A stretch of DNA of 64,000 nt. Origin: JBMNMU01 sp050953505 (GTDB taxonomy: Bacteria; Bacillota; Clostridia; Peptostreptococcales; Anaerovoracaceae). Positions 17,537 to 26,588 of the stretch are shown here, in pieces. Each line of letters starts with the position of its first letter. The stretch's first letter is position 1. Location of the stretch: contig JBMNMU010000001.1 of NCBI GenBank assembly GCA_050953505.1, forward strand, positions 558,001 to 622,000, written 5' to 3'. The notes below the pieces were generated by a model. The model searched no databases. It had not been told where the DNA came from and was given only the letters and a program-made list of their open reading frames with translations. The translations under genes were made by a program, and so were the position numbers.

Positions 17537-19111
17537 GTGAAGTCAAAAAATATTAATATAGAAGTAACATTAATCAGTATCGTCATTGTTTTGTTGATTG
17601 CGGTTTCACTATTAGTAATACCTGAACAAAGCTTAAGTGCGATTAATGTTGCCTTTAATTTTGTTTCTACAGTTTTCGGAACGCCTTTGCTTTGGTTCTC
17701 TTTATTTGCTACATTAATGTGCTTCTATCTTGCTTTGTCAAAGTACGGCAAAATAAGATTAGGAGAGGGTAGCGCTGACTTTTCACTGTTTAGCTATATC
17801 GGTATGATGATTTGTGCAGGACTTGCATCTGCCAGCGTCTACTTTTCCTTTGTTGAATGGATCTTTTTTTATACAGGTCCGGCAATTGGTATAGAGCCTA
17901 TGTCGGTGGAGGCTTCTGAATGGGCTCCTGCTTATAGCTTTACCTATTGGGGATTGATAAGCTGGCCACCTTTTGCATTAGCAGCAATTCCCATAGCATT
18001 ATCTTATTACAAAAGAAATAATACCGCGTTAAGATTCAGTATCGTTTGCGAAGATTTGTTTAACCTGAAAGAAAAGTCCTTAATTGGTAAGATCATTGAT
18101 ATCTTATTTATCGTAACTACACTAGGTGGTTTAAGTGTAACATTAGGTCTAGGTGTACCCCTCATCTCCACTATGGTGTCCTACATTGCAGGAACCCCAG
18201 ATAACTTTGCATCACAGGTTGTTATCGTTATTGTCATATCAGTAATATTTACCTTAAGCTCCTATGTGGGGCTAGAAAAAGGTATGCGAAAGATCAGTGA
18301 TACCAACATTTATTTAGCCATAATATTCGTTATTATCCTCCTGGTTACAGGACCTACATTATTTATAGTAAAATATTTGACTAATGGATTTGGTCTAGCC
18401 GTGCAGAATTACCTAAGGATTTTACTATGGACTGACCCAGTTAATAATGCTGGATTTTCAGAAGCATGGGTGATCTTCTACATCTGCTTTGCTGTAGCAT
18501 ACGCCCCTTTGATGTCTTTGTTCATTACTAAAATTTCAAAGGGAAGAACAATAAAGGAAATGATCCTTAGTACTGTAGTAGGTGGAACTTTTGGATGCAT
18601 ACTGTTATTCGGAATAAATGGTGGATTTGGAATGCATGCACAATTAACAGGAGCTAAAGATATTGTAGGTATTTTCAACAGCTCTGGTGCTGGAGAAACA
18701 ATAATTGCTATATTATCCATGGTACCGCTCCCTGTAAAGCTTATGACAACCGTCTTTTTTATCATGTTACTGCTATTCCTATCAACATCCTTAGATTCGG
18801 CTTCATTTTCACTAGCTTCCACAGCAACAAAAACCATGAGCAAAGAAGAAAGCCCATCTCCTTTGTTACGTTTATTCTGGTGTATCTTGTTAGCTTTAAT
18901 ACCTTTAGGGTTAATGTTTGCAGGAGCCCCTCTTTCAGCTCTTCAAACTGTTTCTATTGTAACTGCCATACCTTTTGCTGGAGTGATAGTCGTATACATA
19001 ATCAAATCTTTCAAATGGTTGAATGAAGAGGTTGCTAAACTAGAAGAAAGTAAGCCTATAACTAAAGAAGAAGCACTTGACAAAGACAATCTTCAAACAG
19101 AACCTGCATGA
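17537..19111 (+). CDS. BCCT-family transporter (betaine/carnitine type)
   Basis: A 524 aa membrane protein with about 12 hydrophobic segments. The family region FVEWIFFYTGP... SFTYWGLISWPPFALAA corresponds to the conserved tryptophan-rich BCCT segment, and TLGGLSVTLGLG and SLDSASFSLAS are also typical. BCCT carriers import or exchange quaternary amines such as betaine, choline and carnitine. The GTG start at 17537 follows GGGAGGG. A hairpin at 17448-17481 without a U-run lies between it and the M20 gene. The context suggests uptake of a guanidino- or trimethylammonium-type compound for catabolism. Confidence 0.9.
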   Translation: MKSKNINIEVTLISIVIVLLIAVSLLVIPEQSLSAINVAFNFVSTVFGTPLLWFSLFATLMCFYLALSKYGKIRLGEGSADFSLFSYIGMMICAGLASASVYFSFVEWIFFYTGPAIGIEPMSVEASEWAPAYSFTYWGLISWPPFALAAIPIALSYYKRNNTALRFSIVCEDLFNLKEKSLIGKIIDILFIVTTLGGLSVTLGLGVPLISTMVSYIAGTPDNFASQVVIVIVISVIFTLSSYVGLEKGMRKISDTNIYLAIIFVIILLVTGPTLFIVKYLTNGFGLAVQNYLRILLWTDPVNNAGFSEAWVIFYICFAVAYAPLMSLFITKISKGRTIKEMILSTVVGGTFGCILLFGINGGFGMHAQLTGAKDIVGIFNSSGAGETIIAILSMVPLPVKLMTTVFFIMLLLFLSTSLDSASFSLASTATKTMSKEESPSPLLRLFWCILLALIPLGLMFAGAPLSALQTVSIVTAIPFAGVIVVYIIKSFKWLNEEVAKLEESKPITKEEALDKDNLQTEPA

Positions 19112-19177
19112 TGAGTATCATCAGGACGGATTTTGCTAATATATTTATCAACTAATTACAACAATAGGAGGTCAATT

Positions 19178-20250
19178 ATGAACAGGCAAGAAAAATTGGA
19201 AAAGTATAAGAAGATGGCTGATAAAGGCTTATGGGAGGTGGATAACGATGATGTCCGCGCCTTTTATCAGAGGGCCAAGAGGAAGGTGTCGAATTAGTAA
19301 GTAACACTGTGCCCTGGCTTGGTTTGTTCAGAGCACCATACAGTAAGAATCTAGATGACGTTGATATTGCAATGCTTGGCATTCCCATGGACATAGGAGT
19401 ACCCAATCCAAGACCGGGAACTAGAAATGCTCCAAGTGCAGTAAGGTTCTGGGGACTAGATCGGAATATGGTGAATTATTACAATAATCTCTGCCCTTTT
19501 GATATTTGCAATATTATAGATTATGGTGATATGGAATTTCAAGATGACATGTACAACCTGAAATCTAATATCGAAGAAATTGCAAGGCAGTATAGCATAT
19601 TCCGTGAAAAAGGCATTGCACCTTTAACAATAGGCGGGGAGCATACTTGCACCTATGGTATTTTAAAGGGGTTAGGTGAAAAAGAGCCTCTTGCAATTGT
19701 ACATTTAGATGCACATGGTGACACCAGTGTTGGTTTTGGCAATAGTAATATCAGTGATGCCTCATTATTTCAAAATGCAACTGTAGGTGGATACATGGAC
19801 CCAGAAAAAACAGTTCAAGTAGGTCAAAGAGGAAGAGGTATTATTAGATGCGATTTCTCAACCAACAGCGGTATGCGAAGAATATTTGTTGATGAAGCAC
19901 AGGAAAAAGGAATTCCTTATGTAGTATCGGAAATTAAAAAAATAATAGGGGATCACCCTTGCTACTTAAGCATCGATACAGACGTTATAGATTGTGGAGA
20001 AATGCCTGGCACCACGCTGCCTGAACCTTTTGGCCTTTACGGTAGAGAGGTAAGAGATTTGATTAGAGGTATGTATGGCATGAACATTGTCGGAGCTGAC
20101 TTAATGGAATTAAGCCCTGATTATGATGTTACAGGTAAATCTGCATGTCTAGCTGCTGGGCTGGCATTTGAAATGTTGTGTCTATTAGCAGACAGCAAAC
20201 ATAGAAGAAATGGCCACAAAAAGCAGACTCATTGGACCAATTGCAAATAA
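19178..20250 (+). CDS. Agmatinase-like ureohydrolase, apparently frameshifted near its N-terminus
   Basis: Mn-dependent ureohydrolase that would release urea from a guanidino compound. The ligand motifs are present: GGEHTCTYG, HLDAHGDTS, SIDTDVIDCG and a C-terminal GADLMELSPDYD; the first is usually GGDH, so Asp is replaced by Glu. An ATG at 19178 with AGGAGG reads MNRQEKLEKYKKMADKGLWE and continues about 30 codons, ending in TAG at 19295. Around 19266-19275 the frame must move by -1 to continue as EGQEEGVELVSNTVPWLGLF. The body could be initiated only from a GTG at 19309. One missing base, real or an error, explains this. Agmatine versus another guanidino substrate is open. Confidence 0.85.
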
Positions 20251-20286
20251 TTTTGTAAGCTTCTTGTCAATTTAATACTTTCAAGC

Positions 20287-20313
20287 AGCTCCCGCTAAAT
20301 TGGCGGGAGCTTT
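20287..20313. terminator. Bidirectional terminator between convergent genes
   Basis: AGCTCCCGC pairs with GCGGGAGCT across a 7 nt loop. It lies between the convergent ureohydrolase and NCS2 permease genes and can serve both strands. Confidence 0.82.
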
Positions 20314-20326
20314 GCTTATGGCATAT

Positions 20327-21646
20327 CTAACTAGGCAGTTTTGGGTTTTTCTTGGGTAGGAGCTTCTCCAGGACAAGGGCAACGACTATTCCGTCAATGA
20401 GCCCATTTGGCAAAATGTAAGCCAGAATGCTTGGCAAGTTGCTAAAGGTTGTGTCTGGTAAAAACATGGCTCCCACGCCAATCAAAATTGAAATACCAAT
20501 GATAAAGCTTTCTCTATTTGTAATTTCTATTTTCTGAAGTTCTTTCAGTCCTTGTCCCAATATCAAAGCAAAGATAATGACAAGCGCCCCGCAGCCTACG
20601 GATACAGGTATAGACGCAAGTAACATGCCCATAGGTGAAAAGATGCCAAACAGAATCATTAGAATGCTAGCCCAAACAAAGGGTGTTCTGGAAGCGACCC
20701 CGGTCATTGCAATGATTCCGATGGATGATAGGTAGGGCATGAATGCTACCGTAGGAAATATTCCCCCAAGAGAGGCGGACAATCCATGGATTAAAAAGGT
20801 GTTGTTCATTTTCTTTTTCGGTATTTTTACTTCTAATAAAGCCTCCATTCCCCTTATACTGGTAAATGTCATGGGGAGGAGAGCCAGCGCAGAAAATACA
20901 CATGTAATAATGATCCCTGCATCAAAAGTCGGCGTCCCCCAGGCAAATGCACGGGGAAAAGTAATGAATCCTTGACTGGTCAGGTGGGCTGGAGATGCAA
21001 TACCTAGTAGTCCGGCTAAAATCCACCCGGCTATTACACCAACTAAAGTGGAAATGCTTTGCAGAAAGCCTTTTGCGAAAAGGTTGATGGCTAGAGATAA
21101 AATAACAACCACGAAAAATACCAGGGTGGACCTTAGGTCAACGGTAGGGTTGTCCCTAGTAATTCCAAACATCCCATTCACAATGCTAGGGCTGACCTGG
21201 AGCACCATCAGGATGATAATGATACTATTTATGATAGGTGTAAATAGCTTTGCTAAATAAGGAATCAAGCCCAATATGGTAAGGAGCATGACAACGAGTC
21301 CAGCTATTATTAGTCCGGCTTCCAAATCTGTTCGTAAAACGGACATTTCTTTTCCAATGGATGGAGCCAAGCTGGCCATTAGTGTCAGTATGCCGGTCCA
21401 AAGACCAGCAGGACCTTCTATAATAGGAAAACTATGTCCAAATTTAATTTGCAGAAGAGATATGATTCCCGTTAAGACAAAAGTTCTTTGAAGCATTTCG
21501 GCGATTTCCTTTTGGGAAAGGCCCAAAAGTGCCCCTACAACTAAGGGCATAACAAGAGCCGCTATGGTTATAAGGATCATGTGTTGAAAAGTATATGCAA
21601 TATTTTTCTCTATGGATAATTTATCATCTAATTTATGTGTGATCAT
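20327..21646 (-). CDS. NCS2-family nucleobase permease
   Basis: A 439 aa integral membrane protein with about 12-14 hydrophobic segments of the nucleobase:cation symporter-2 (uracil/xanthine permease) family. Recognisable features are the N-terminal YTFQHMILITIAALVMPLVVG and the GHSFPIIEGPAGLWTGI segment. Members import uracil, xanthine or urate with protons, and a few take other substrates. It is monocistronic and convergent with the sigma-54 cluster. No purine or pyrimidine salvage gene is adjacent, so the substrate cannot be assigned. Confidence 0.87.
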   Translation of the reverse strand: MITHKLDDKLSIEKNIAYTFQHMILITIAALVMPLVVGALLGLSQKEIAEMLQRTFVLTGIISLLQIKFGHSFPIIEGPAGLWTGILTLMASLAPSIGKEMSVLRTDLEAGLIIAGLVVMLLTILGLIPYLAKLFTPIINSIIIILMVLQVSPSIVNGMFGITRDNPTVDLRSTLVFFVVVILSLAINLFAKGFLQSISTLVGVIAGWILAGLLGIASPAHLTSQGFITFPRAFAWGTPTFDAGIIITCVFSALALLPMTFTSIRGMEALLEVKIPKKKMNNTFLIHGLSASLGGIFPTVAFMPYLSSIGIIAMTGVASRTPFVWASILMILFGIFSPMGMLLASIPVSVGCGALVIIFALILGQGLKELQKIEITNRESFIIGISILIGVGAMFLPDTTFSNLPSILAYILPNGLIDGIVVALVLEKLLPKKNPKLPS

Positions 21647-21728
21647 TGAATGTCTTTACCTTACTTTCTTATTAATTGTTTTTTCATTTAATATGTCAAA
21701 TCTTATGCCAGATAATAAAAAGGAAAAG

Positions 21729-21772
21729 GACGGCTCTTTTTACCTGCCTCTCTAAAAAGCAGAAGAGCCGCC
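21729..21772 (-). terminator. Terminator of the HD-domain gene
   Basis: GGCGGCTCTT and AAGAGCCGTCC pair on the minus strand and run into CTTTTCCTTTTT, 44 nt downstream of the HD-domain gene stop. Confidence 0.8.
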
Positions 21773-21815
21773 TCATGCAAATGCTTGTGGCAAGAAAACG
21801 ATAGCATAGGGTTAT

Positions 21816-22370
21816 CTATTGCTCCTCGCAGCTACGCATAGCCAGTATGGTCTGCTCTATCAGGTAATCCAGCTCCCACCCTAGCATTTCTGCACCTTTT
21901 TCAATAACCTCTCTGGAGCACCCTGCTGCAAAGCTAGGTGTTTTATATTTCTTTTTTACAGATTTTAGCCCCAAGTCCTGCACGCTTTTAGAAGGTCTCA
22001 TCAAGGCAGTGGCCCAGATAAGGCCAGTGAGCTCATCCACTGCATACAATACCTTTTCCATTTCATGCTCCGGTTTTACGTCAGAGACTATACCATAGCC
22101 GTGACTTACTGTGGCATGAATAATTCTTTCATCAATGCCTCTTTGACGCATGATTTCCTCCTGCTTGATGCAGTGTTCATCCGGGTACATTCCAAAATCA
22201 AGGTCATGAAGCAGGCCCACTATTCCCCAAAACTCTTTTTCTTCTTCATAGCCTAAAAGGGGTGCAAAATATTTCATCACTCCCTCCACAGTCAAAGCAT
22301 GATTGATGTGGAAAGGCTCTTTGTTATATTCATTCAGCAGTGCCCAGGCTTCTTCTCTTGTGATGCTCAT
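21816..22370 (-). CDS. HD-domain phosphohydrolase-like protein
   Basis: A 184 aa soluble protein with an HD-domain metal site: an upstream His (HINHALTVEGVM), the LLHDLDFG motif near residue 53 and a later HATVSHGYG. It is compact, without other domains, and resembles HD proteins annotated as hydrolases of unknown substrate. The ATG at 22370 follows AGGTGAGG. It is monocistronic and divergent from the polymerase gene at 22784. Nucleotide or phosphate monoester hydrolysis is the family expectation. Confidence 0.82.
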   Translation of the reverse strand: MSITREEAWALLNEYNKEPFHINHALTVEGVMKYFAPLLGYEEEKEFWGIVGLLHDLDFGMYPDEHCIKQEEIMRQRGIDERIIHATVSHGYGIVSDVKPEHEMEKVLYAVDELTGLIWATALMRPSKSVQDLGLKSVKKKYKTPSFAAGCSREVIEKGAEMLGWELDYLIEQTILAMRSCEEQ

Positions 22371-22573
22371 AATACCTCACCTTTCGATCCTAATAGTATG
22401 GTAGATTTTTTAAATTAGACTGATTATATGACTGATACAGAACTTTGTCAAGGAAGCCCCATAAGCCCGGTTGCATAAGTTAGAAGAGGAAAAGACTTTT
22501 TTAAATAGTTAGATAAATTTTTCAAGCTTTAAAGTTGAAATTTTTATTTTGGTAATCTTTTAGTATTGCAAAA

Positions 22574-22585
22574 GAACATATGTTC
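22574..22585 (+). promoter_or_regulatory. LexA/DinR (SOS) box
   Basis: GAACATATGTTC is a perfect palindrome matching the Gram-positive SOS box (CGAACRNRYGTTYG without the outermost C/G). It lies 199 nt upstream of the Y-family polymerase start, implying a long leader or a second promoter. Positions 22371-22783 otherwise contain no gene that I can see. Confidence 0.83.
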
Positions 22586-22783
22586 TGTTAAGATGTTCCT
22601 ACAGGAATTGAAGATAGGTTGCCTTGATTCCTATTTTGAGACTTGGGAACAGTTTTCTTGCCTTTAGGCTTCTTAGCTTTATATTTTTAATTGTGGACAG
22701 TGACAAAAGAACAGTAGGATCCTTCTTTTCTCAAAAAAGTGGCAGAACTGCTCTCAGCTTCAACAGATAAAGAAGGTGATAAC

Positions 22784-24034
22784 ATGAGAAAAATATTTCA
22801 TATAGACGCAAATAGTGCGTACCTAAGCTGGACTGCCGTAGCCTTACTGGAAAAGGGATACCCCGTTGATATAAGGGAAATACCTGCCGCGATTTCAGGA
22901 AATCCATTAAACCGGCACGGGATTATATTGGCAAGATCAATACCAGCTAAAAAATACGGAATTACTACTGGACAAAGTTTATTTGAAGCTAGACAGAAGT
23001 GCCCAAAGCTTGCTGTATATCCTCCAGACTATGATCTGTATATGCTCTGTAGCAATGCCATGTATCAAATATTACTGGAATACTCCCCTATTGTTGAGAG
23101 ATATAGCATTGATGAATGCTTTATGGATTACACCCTTTCTGAAAGTAAATTCGGTTCACCAATAGAAATTGCATATGAAATAAAGGAAAGAATGAAAAAG
23201 GAGCTTGGGTTTACAGTGAATATAGGCGTGTCCTCCAACAAGCTTCTAGCAAAAATGGCAGGAGAGCTGAAAAAGCCGGATATGGTACACACCCTCTGGC
23301 CTGAGGAAATAGAAAAGAAAATGTGGCCTTTGCCAGTAGGGGAGCTTTTTATGGTGGGAGGGGCTACACGTCGAAAGCTTCAAAGGATTAATATTAATAC
23401 CATCGGCGACCTGGCTAAATCCGACCCCCATCACATGAAAGTGCTATTGAAATCCCATGGTACTCTCATTTGGCATTTAGCTAATGGTTTAGATGATTCA
23501 GAGGTTACTCTTAACAGTGATATCATCCAGAAGGGGGTAGGCAATAGTACTACCATTGCCTATGACGTGATAGATTCCGGGGAAGCTCGTGCCATTCTTC
23601 TGGCATTGACAGAACGAGTCGCCATGCGCCTTAGGAGATTGGGTTACTTAGCCTCATTGGTGGCCGTATCCGTAAAAACCGATGGATTCATCAGGTATAG
23701 CCATCAAATGAAACTCAGAAGCTCCATCAATACCACGACGGAGATTTATGATTATGCCTGTATTCTTTTTGATCAATGCTGGAAAGGAGAGCCCATAAGG
23801 CACCTGGGGGTACATGTTTCCGACTTTCAAACTGCTGACATCCGGCAGTGCTCTATGTTTGACAAAAAAGATGTAGAGAAGCTGCAGACTTTGGATAAGG
23901 TAGTTGATCGGATACGTGGAAAATACGGGACTAGATCTATCATCAGGGGGAGATTTGTAAACGGAAATATCAATCCAATCCAGGGAGGAACCAACGACAG
24001 CGATTTTATTATGATGGGAGGGTATAAGCAATGA
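22784..24034 (+). CDS. Y-family DNA polymerase (UvrX/DinB-like)
   Basis: A 416 aa translesion polymerase. The palm carries FHIDANSAYLSW (first catalytic Asp) near residue 5 and the YSIDECFMDY motif with the catalytic Asp-Glu pair near 107. The finger/thumb segment NIGVSSNKLLAKMA and the helix-hairpin-helix-like MVGGATRRKLQRININTIGDLAK follow. The SAYLSW variant is closer to Firmicute plasmid/phage UvrX-type polymerases than to E. coli DinB. The start at 22784 is preferred for its GAAGGTGAT site. An SOS box upstream and a coupled small gene downstream support a damage-induced mutagenesis operon. Confidence 0.93.
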   Translation: MRKIFHIDANSAYLSWTAVALLEKGYPVDIREIPAAISGNPLNRHGIILARSIPAKKYGITTGQSLFEARQKCPKLAVYPPDYDLYMLCSNAMYQILLEYSPIVERYSIDECFMDYTLSESKFGSPIEIAYEIKERMKKELGFTVNIGVSSNKLLAKMAGELKKPDMVHTLWPEEIEKKMWPLPVGELFMVGGATRRKLQRININTIGDLAKSDPHHMKVLLKSHGTLIWHLANGLDDSEVTLNSDIIQKGVGNSTTIAYDVIDSGEARAILLALTERVAMRLRRLGYLASLVAVSVKTDGFIRYSHQMKLRSSINTTTEIYDYACILFDQCWKGEPIRHLGVHVSDFQTADIRQCSMFDKKDVEKLQTLDKVVDRIRGKYGTRSIIRGRFVNGNINPIQGGTNDSDFIMMGGYKQ

Positions 24035-24294
24035 AAATATTAGCAGCGCCTATTGAAACTGCAGTGTGGTTTAAGCTTAAGGAAAAGCCTTATCCTATTA
24101 AATTTAGGTATAGTGATAGGGAAGGTTTGGTGCACAAAGTGAATGTGGGAAAGATAATTAGTATAGATGAAACCAAAAGGGCTGGAATAAGAGCCTATAT
24201 TTACCGATGCCAAAGTGAAATCGATGGAATCATGAAGGCTTATGAATTGAAATACCTAATAGATGACTGCAGGTGGGAGCTTTATAAAATGTGA
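24031..24294 (+). CDS. Small protein coupled to the Y-family polymerase
   Basis: An 87 aa basic protein whose ATG overlaps the polymerase stop (ATGA), so it is translationally coupled and SOS-regulated with it. The sequence (ETAVWFKLKEKPYPIKFRY, then KIISIDETKRAGIRAYIYRCQ) predicts a small beta-rich fold and lacks a YolD-like signature. I know of no assigned function. The coupling suggests a polymerase accessory or modulator. Confidence 0.72.
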   Translation: MKILAAPIETAVWFKLKEKPYPIKFRYSDREGLVHKVNVGKIISIDETKRAGIRAYIYRCQSEIDGIMKAYELKYLIDDCRWELYKM

Positions 24295-24386
24295 TTTGCC
24301 ATGAATACAATAAGGGATACAATAAAATGAATGGGGAATCTCATGAAAATGCCTTGTTTATGGTAATTTCTTACGATAATCCCTTA

Positions 24387-24415
24387 TTGAAAACAGAATC
24401 TTATCATTGTATACT
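24387..24415 (+). promoter_or_regulatory. Sigma-A promoter of the ABC transporter operon
   Basis: TTGAAA, a 17 nt spacer and TATACT, 71 nt upstream of the binding-protein start. No riboswitch-like fold is evident in the short leader. Confidence 0.65.
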
Positions 24416-24485
24416 GGGTATATTAAGGAAAATATAGGCAAAACAAGCTTTGGCTGAATTTGCAAATTTGAGAGGAGAAGTTTAA

Positions 24486-25568
24486 ATGAGGAAAAAATCT
24501 ATTCTAGCCATACTTCTTATCTTGGCTTTAGTATTTTCGCTTGCTGCCTGCGGTGGCAATGGTGAAGGAGATACGCCGGGTGGAGAGGAGAAGGCAACCC
24601 TTACGGTAGTAAACTGGAAGGACTATGGTTCAGATGATCCAGAATTTATCGCAGCTTTTGAAGAAGAATATAATTGCAAAATTGTCAACCAGTATATGTC
24701 AAGCGAAGAGGATTTATTGACAAAGCTTCGGACCTCAAAGGCGGGAGAAATCGATGTATGCCTTCCAAATAGCACCATACTTACTTCTGCAATAAACGAA
24801 GGCCTTTTAATGGAAATTGATACTGACAAGTTAACAAATTATGATGCGCTTTTCCAGCGTTTTCAAACACAAGAAGATACTATGAAGGATGGAAAGCTAT
24901 TTGCTCTGCCATTTGTATGGGGTTCAACTGCTATCGCTTACAACACAGATATGATAACAGAACCTCCTACCTCTATGAATGCTCTTTTCGACCCTCAGTA
25001 TGAAGGTCAAATTGCCTTCCGCGATGACTATAATGATGCGGTGATGGCAGCCGCTATCGTTACAGGTCAAGATCCTAACAATCCTACTGATTTAGATGCG
25101 ATCAAGGATAAGTTGCTAGAGCAGAAAAAGCTTAATCGTACCTACTGGAAGACAGGGGATGAATTTTCCAAGCTATTTGCAGGAAATCAGATAGCTCTTG
25201 GCATGATGTGGTCTGGACAGGCTGCTACTATGCAGCAGGAAGGTCAGCCTATAGCCTTTGTTGTTCCTGAAGATGGTGCAATCGGATGGGTAGACAACTG
25301 GGGCATCGCCAGCGGTAGTGAAAACGCAGAATTGGCTCACGCCTTTATAGATTGGATGATAAGTAAAGAATTTCAATATAATTGGGCCACAAGTGGCGGT
25401 CCGGCTCCTGTAAACCAAGAGGCTGCAGAAGAAATAGACCCTGAATATGCCATTTCTGCAGGCATGGATGAAGAGTCGTTGAACCGTTTATATTTCATGG
25501 AGTATCGAAGCGATGAAGTAAAACGTGCATGGAATGAAATGTGGACGGAAGTTAAAGCGACCAATTAA
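24486..25568 (+). CDS. Polyamine-type ABC transporter substrate-binding lipoprotein
   Basis: A 360 aa extracellular binding protein of the spermidine/putrescine (PotD/PotF) type. A lipoprotein signal ends in LAACGG (Cys22). Then VVNWKDYGSDDPEFIAAFEEEYN, FALPFVWGSTAIAYN and a C-terminal Trp-rich helix follow, as in PotD. It precedes the permease pair and ATPase, separated from them by an attenuator-like terminator, which would give excess binding protein. The kinase and ADP-ribosylglycohydrolase genes downstream suggest that the ligand is not a polyamine. Confidence 0.88.
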   Translation: MRKKSILAILLILALVFSLAACGGNGEGDTPGGEEKATLTVVNWKDYGSDDPEFIAAFEEEYNCKIVNQYMSSEEDLLTKLRTSKAGEIDVCLPNSTILTSAINEGLLMEIDTDKLTNYDALFQRFQTQEDTMKDGKLFALPFVWGSTAIAYNTDMITEPPTSMNALFDPQYEGQIAFRDDYNDAVMAAAIVTGQDPNNPTDLDAIKDKLLEQKKLNRTYWKTGDEFSKLFAGNQIALGMMWSGQAATMQQEGQPIAFVVPEDGAIGWVDNWGIASGSENAELAHAFIDWMISKEFQYNWATSGGPAPVNQEAAEEIDPEYAISAGMDEESLNRLYFMEYRSDEVKRAWNEMWTEVKATN

Positions 25569-25654
25569 TAAATATAATTCGTATAAACAAAAATGCATGA
25601 TCAGCCACTGCATTTGTGTAAAAAAGACAAGGGACGGATGTCTTAAACAGGAAA

Positions 25655-25683
25655 TAAAGGGGGTAAATATCTTACCCCCTTTA
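25655..25683 (+). terminator. Internal terminator/attenuator between binding protein and permease genes
   Basis: AAAGGGGGTAA pairs with TTACCCCCTTT and is followed by ATTA. It lies 88 nt after the binding-protein stop and probably lowers transcription of the membrane components. Confidence 0.7.
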
Positions 25684-25770
25684 TTACGAGAATGTAGAAC
25701 CTCTTCATGGTTCTGAGCCTCTTTCCGTTATAGGCCTGGCATTCAATAATTGAAAAGGGGGAATGCGATC

Positions 25771-26586
25771 ATGAAAAGCAAAAAACAATGGCTTACAGCC
25801 CCAGGACTCCTTGCCCTGATGGTATTTGTCATAGCGCCACTTTTTATTATGCTTTACTATAGCTTTGTGAGCGACATGGGAACAGGCTTTACTTTAGGCA
25901 ATTATAAAAATTTTTTCCAAAAATCATTTTACCTATCTCTTACCTGGAGCACTATAGTAAACAGTATTTATGTGACGCTCATTAGTTTGGTTATAGCCTA
26001 CCCATTGGCATATATTATGGCGAAAAAATTAAAAGGGATGAAAAATATTATATTAATACTTATTATCATTCCTTTTTTTACAAATCAATTGGTTCGAGTT
26101 TATTCTTGGCTCATATTCCTGCAGGATGGTGGAATCTTTGATGCCTTTTTAAATTCCATGGGTATTATTGAAGGAGGTCTAGGCCTGCTCTATACAAGGA
26201 AAGCCGTTATTATCGGCCTTGTCCATGCATTTTTTCCATATATGGTCATCACCATATATTTGGCATTGGAAAAGGTGGACAATGCACTACTTGAAGCCAG
26301 CGCCAGCTTAGGAGCTACAAAGCTAGAAACCTTCCGGCGAATAACTCTACCTCTTTCTCGGCCTGGCATTCTTTCAGGTATTCTTTTAGTTTTTGTACCT
26401 TGTTTGGGCACATTTGTAGAGCCGAGAATACTAGGCGGTGTAAATGGGACCGTCATAGGTACGGTCATCGAGGATCAGTTTTTCGAAATTTACGGTTGGA
26501 ATTTTGGGGCAGCCATTGCGTTTATTTTACTAGCAATGGTACTTATTAGCATGAATGTGCTGAACTATCTGGGGAGGGAGAAATAA
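25771..26586 (+). CDS. ABC transporter permease (PotB-like)
   Basis: A 271 aa inner-membrane permease with six predicted helices. The EAA coupling loop reads EASASLGATKLETFRRITLPLSRPG near residues 175-200. The start at 25771 has AAGGGGG 10 nt upstream. It pairs with the second permease, which starts 3 nt after its stop, as in potABCD operons. Confidence 0.9.
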   Translation: MKSKKQWLTAPGLLALMVFVIAPLFIMLYYSFVSDMGTGFTLGNYKNFFQKSFYLSLTWSTIVNSIYVTLISLVIAYPLAYIMAKKLKGMKNIILILIIIPFFTNQLVRVYSWLIFLQDGGIFDAFLNSMGIIEGGLGLLYTRKAVIIGLVHAFFPYMVITIYLALEKVDNALLEASASLGATKLETFRRITLPLSRPGILSGILLVFVPCLGTFVEPRILGGVNGTVIGTVIEDQFFEIYGWNFGAAIAFILLAMVLISMNVLNYLGREK

Positions 26587-26588
26587 CA

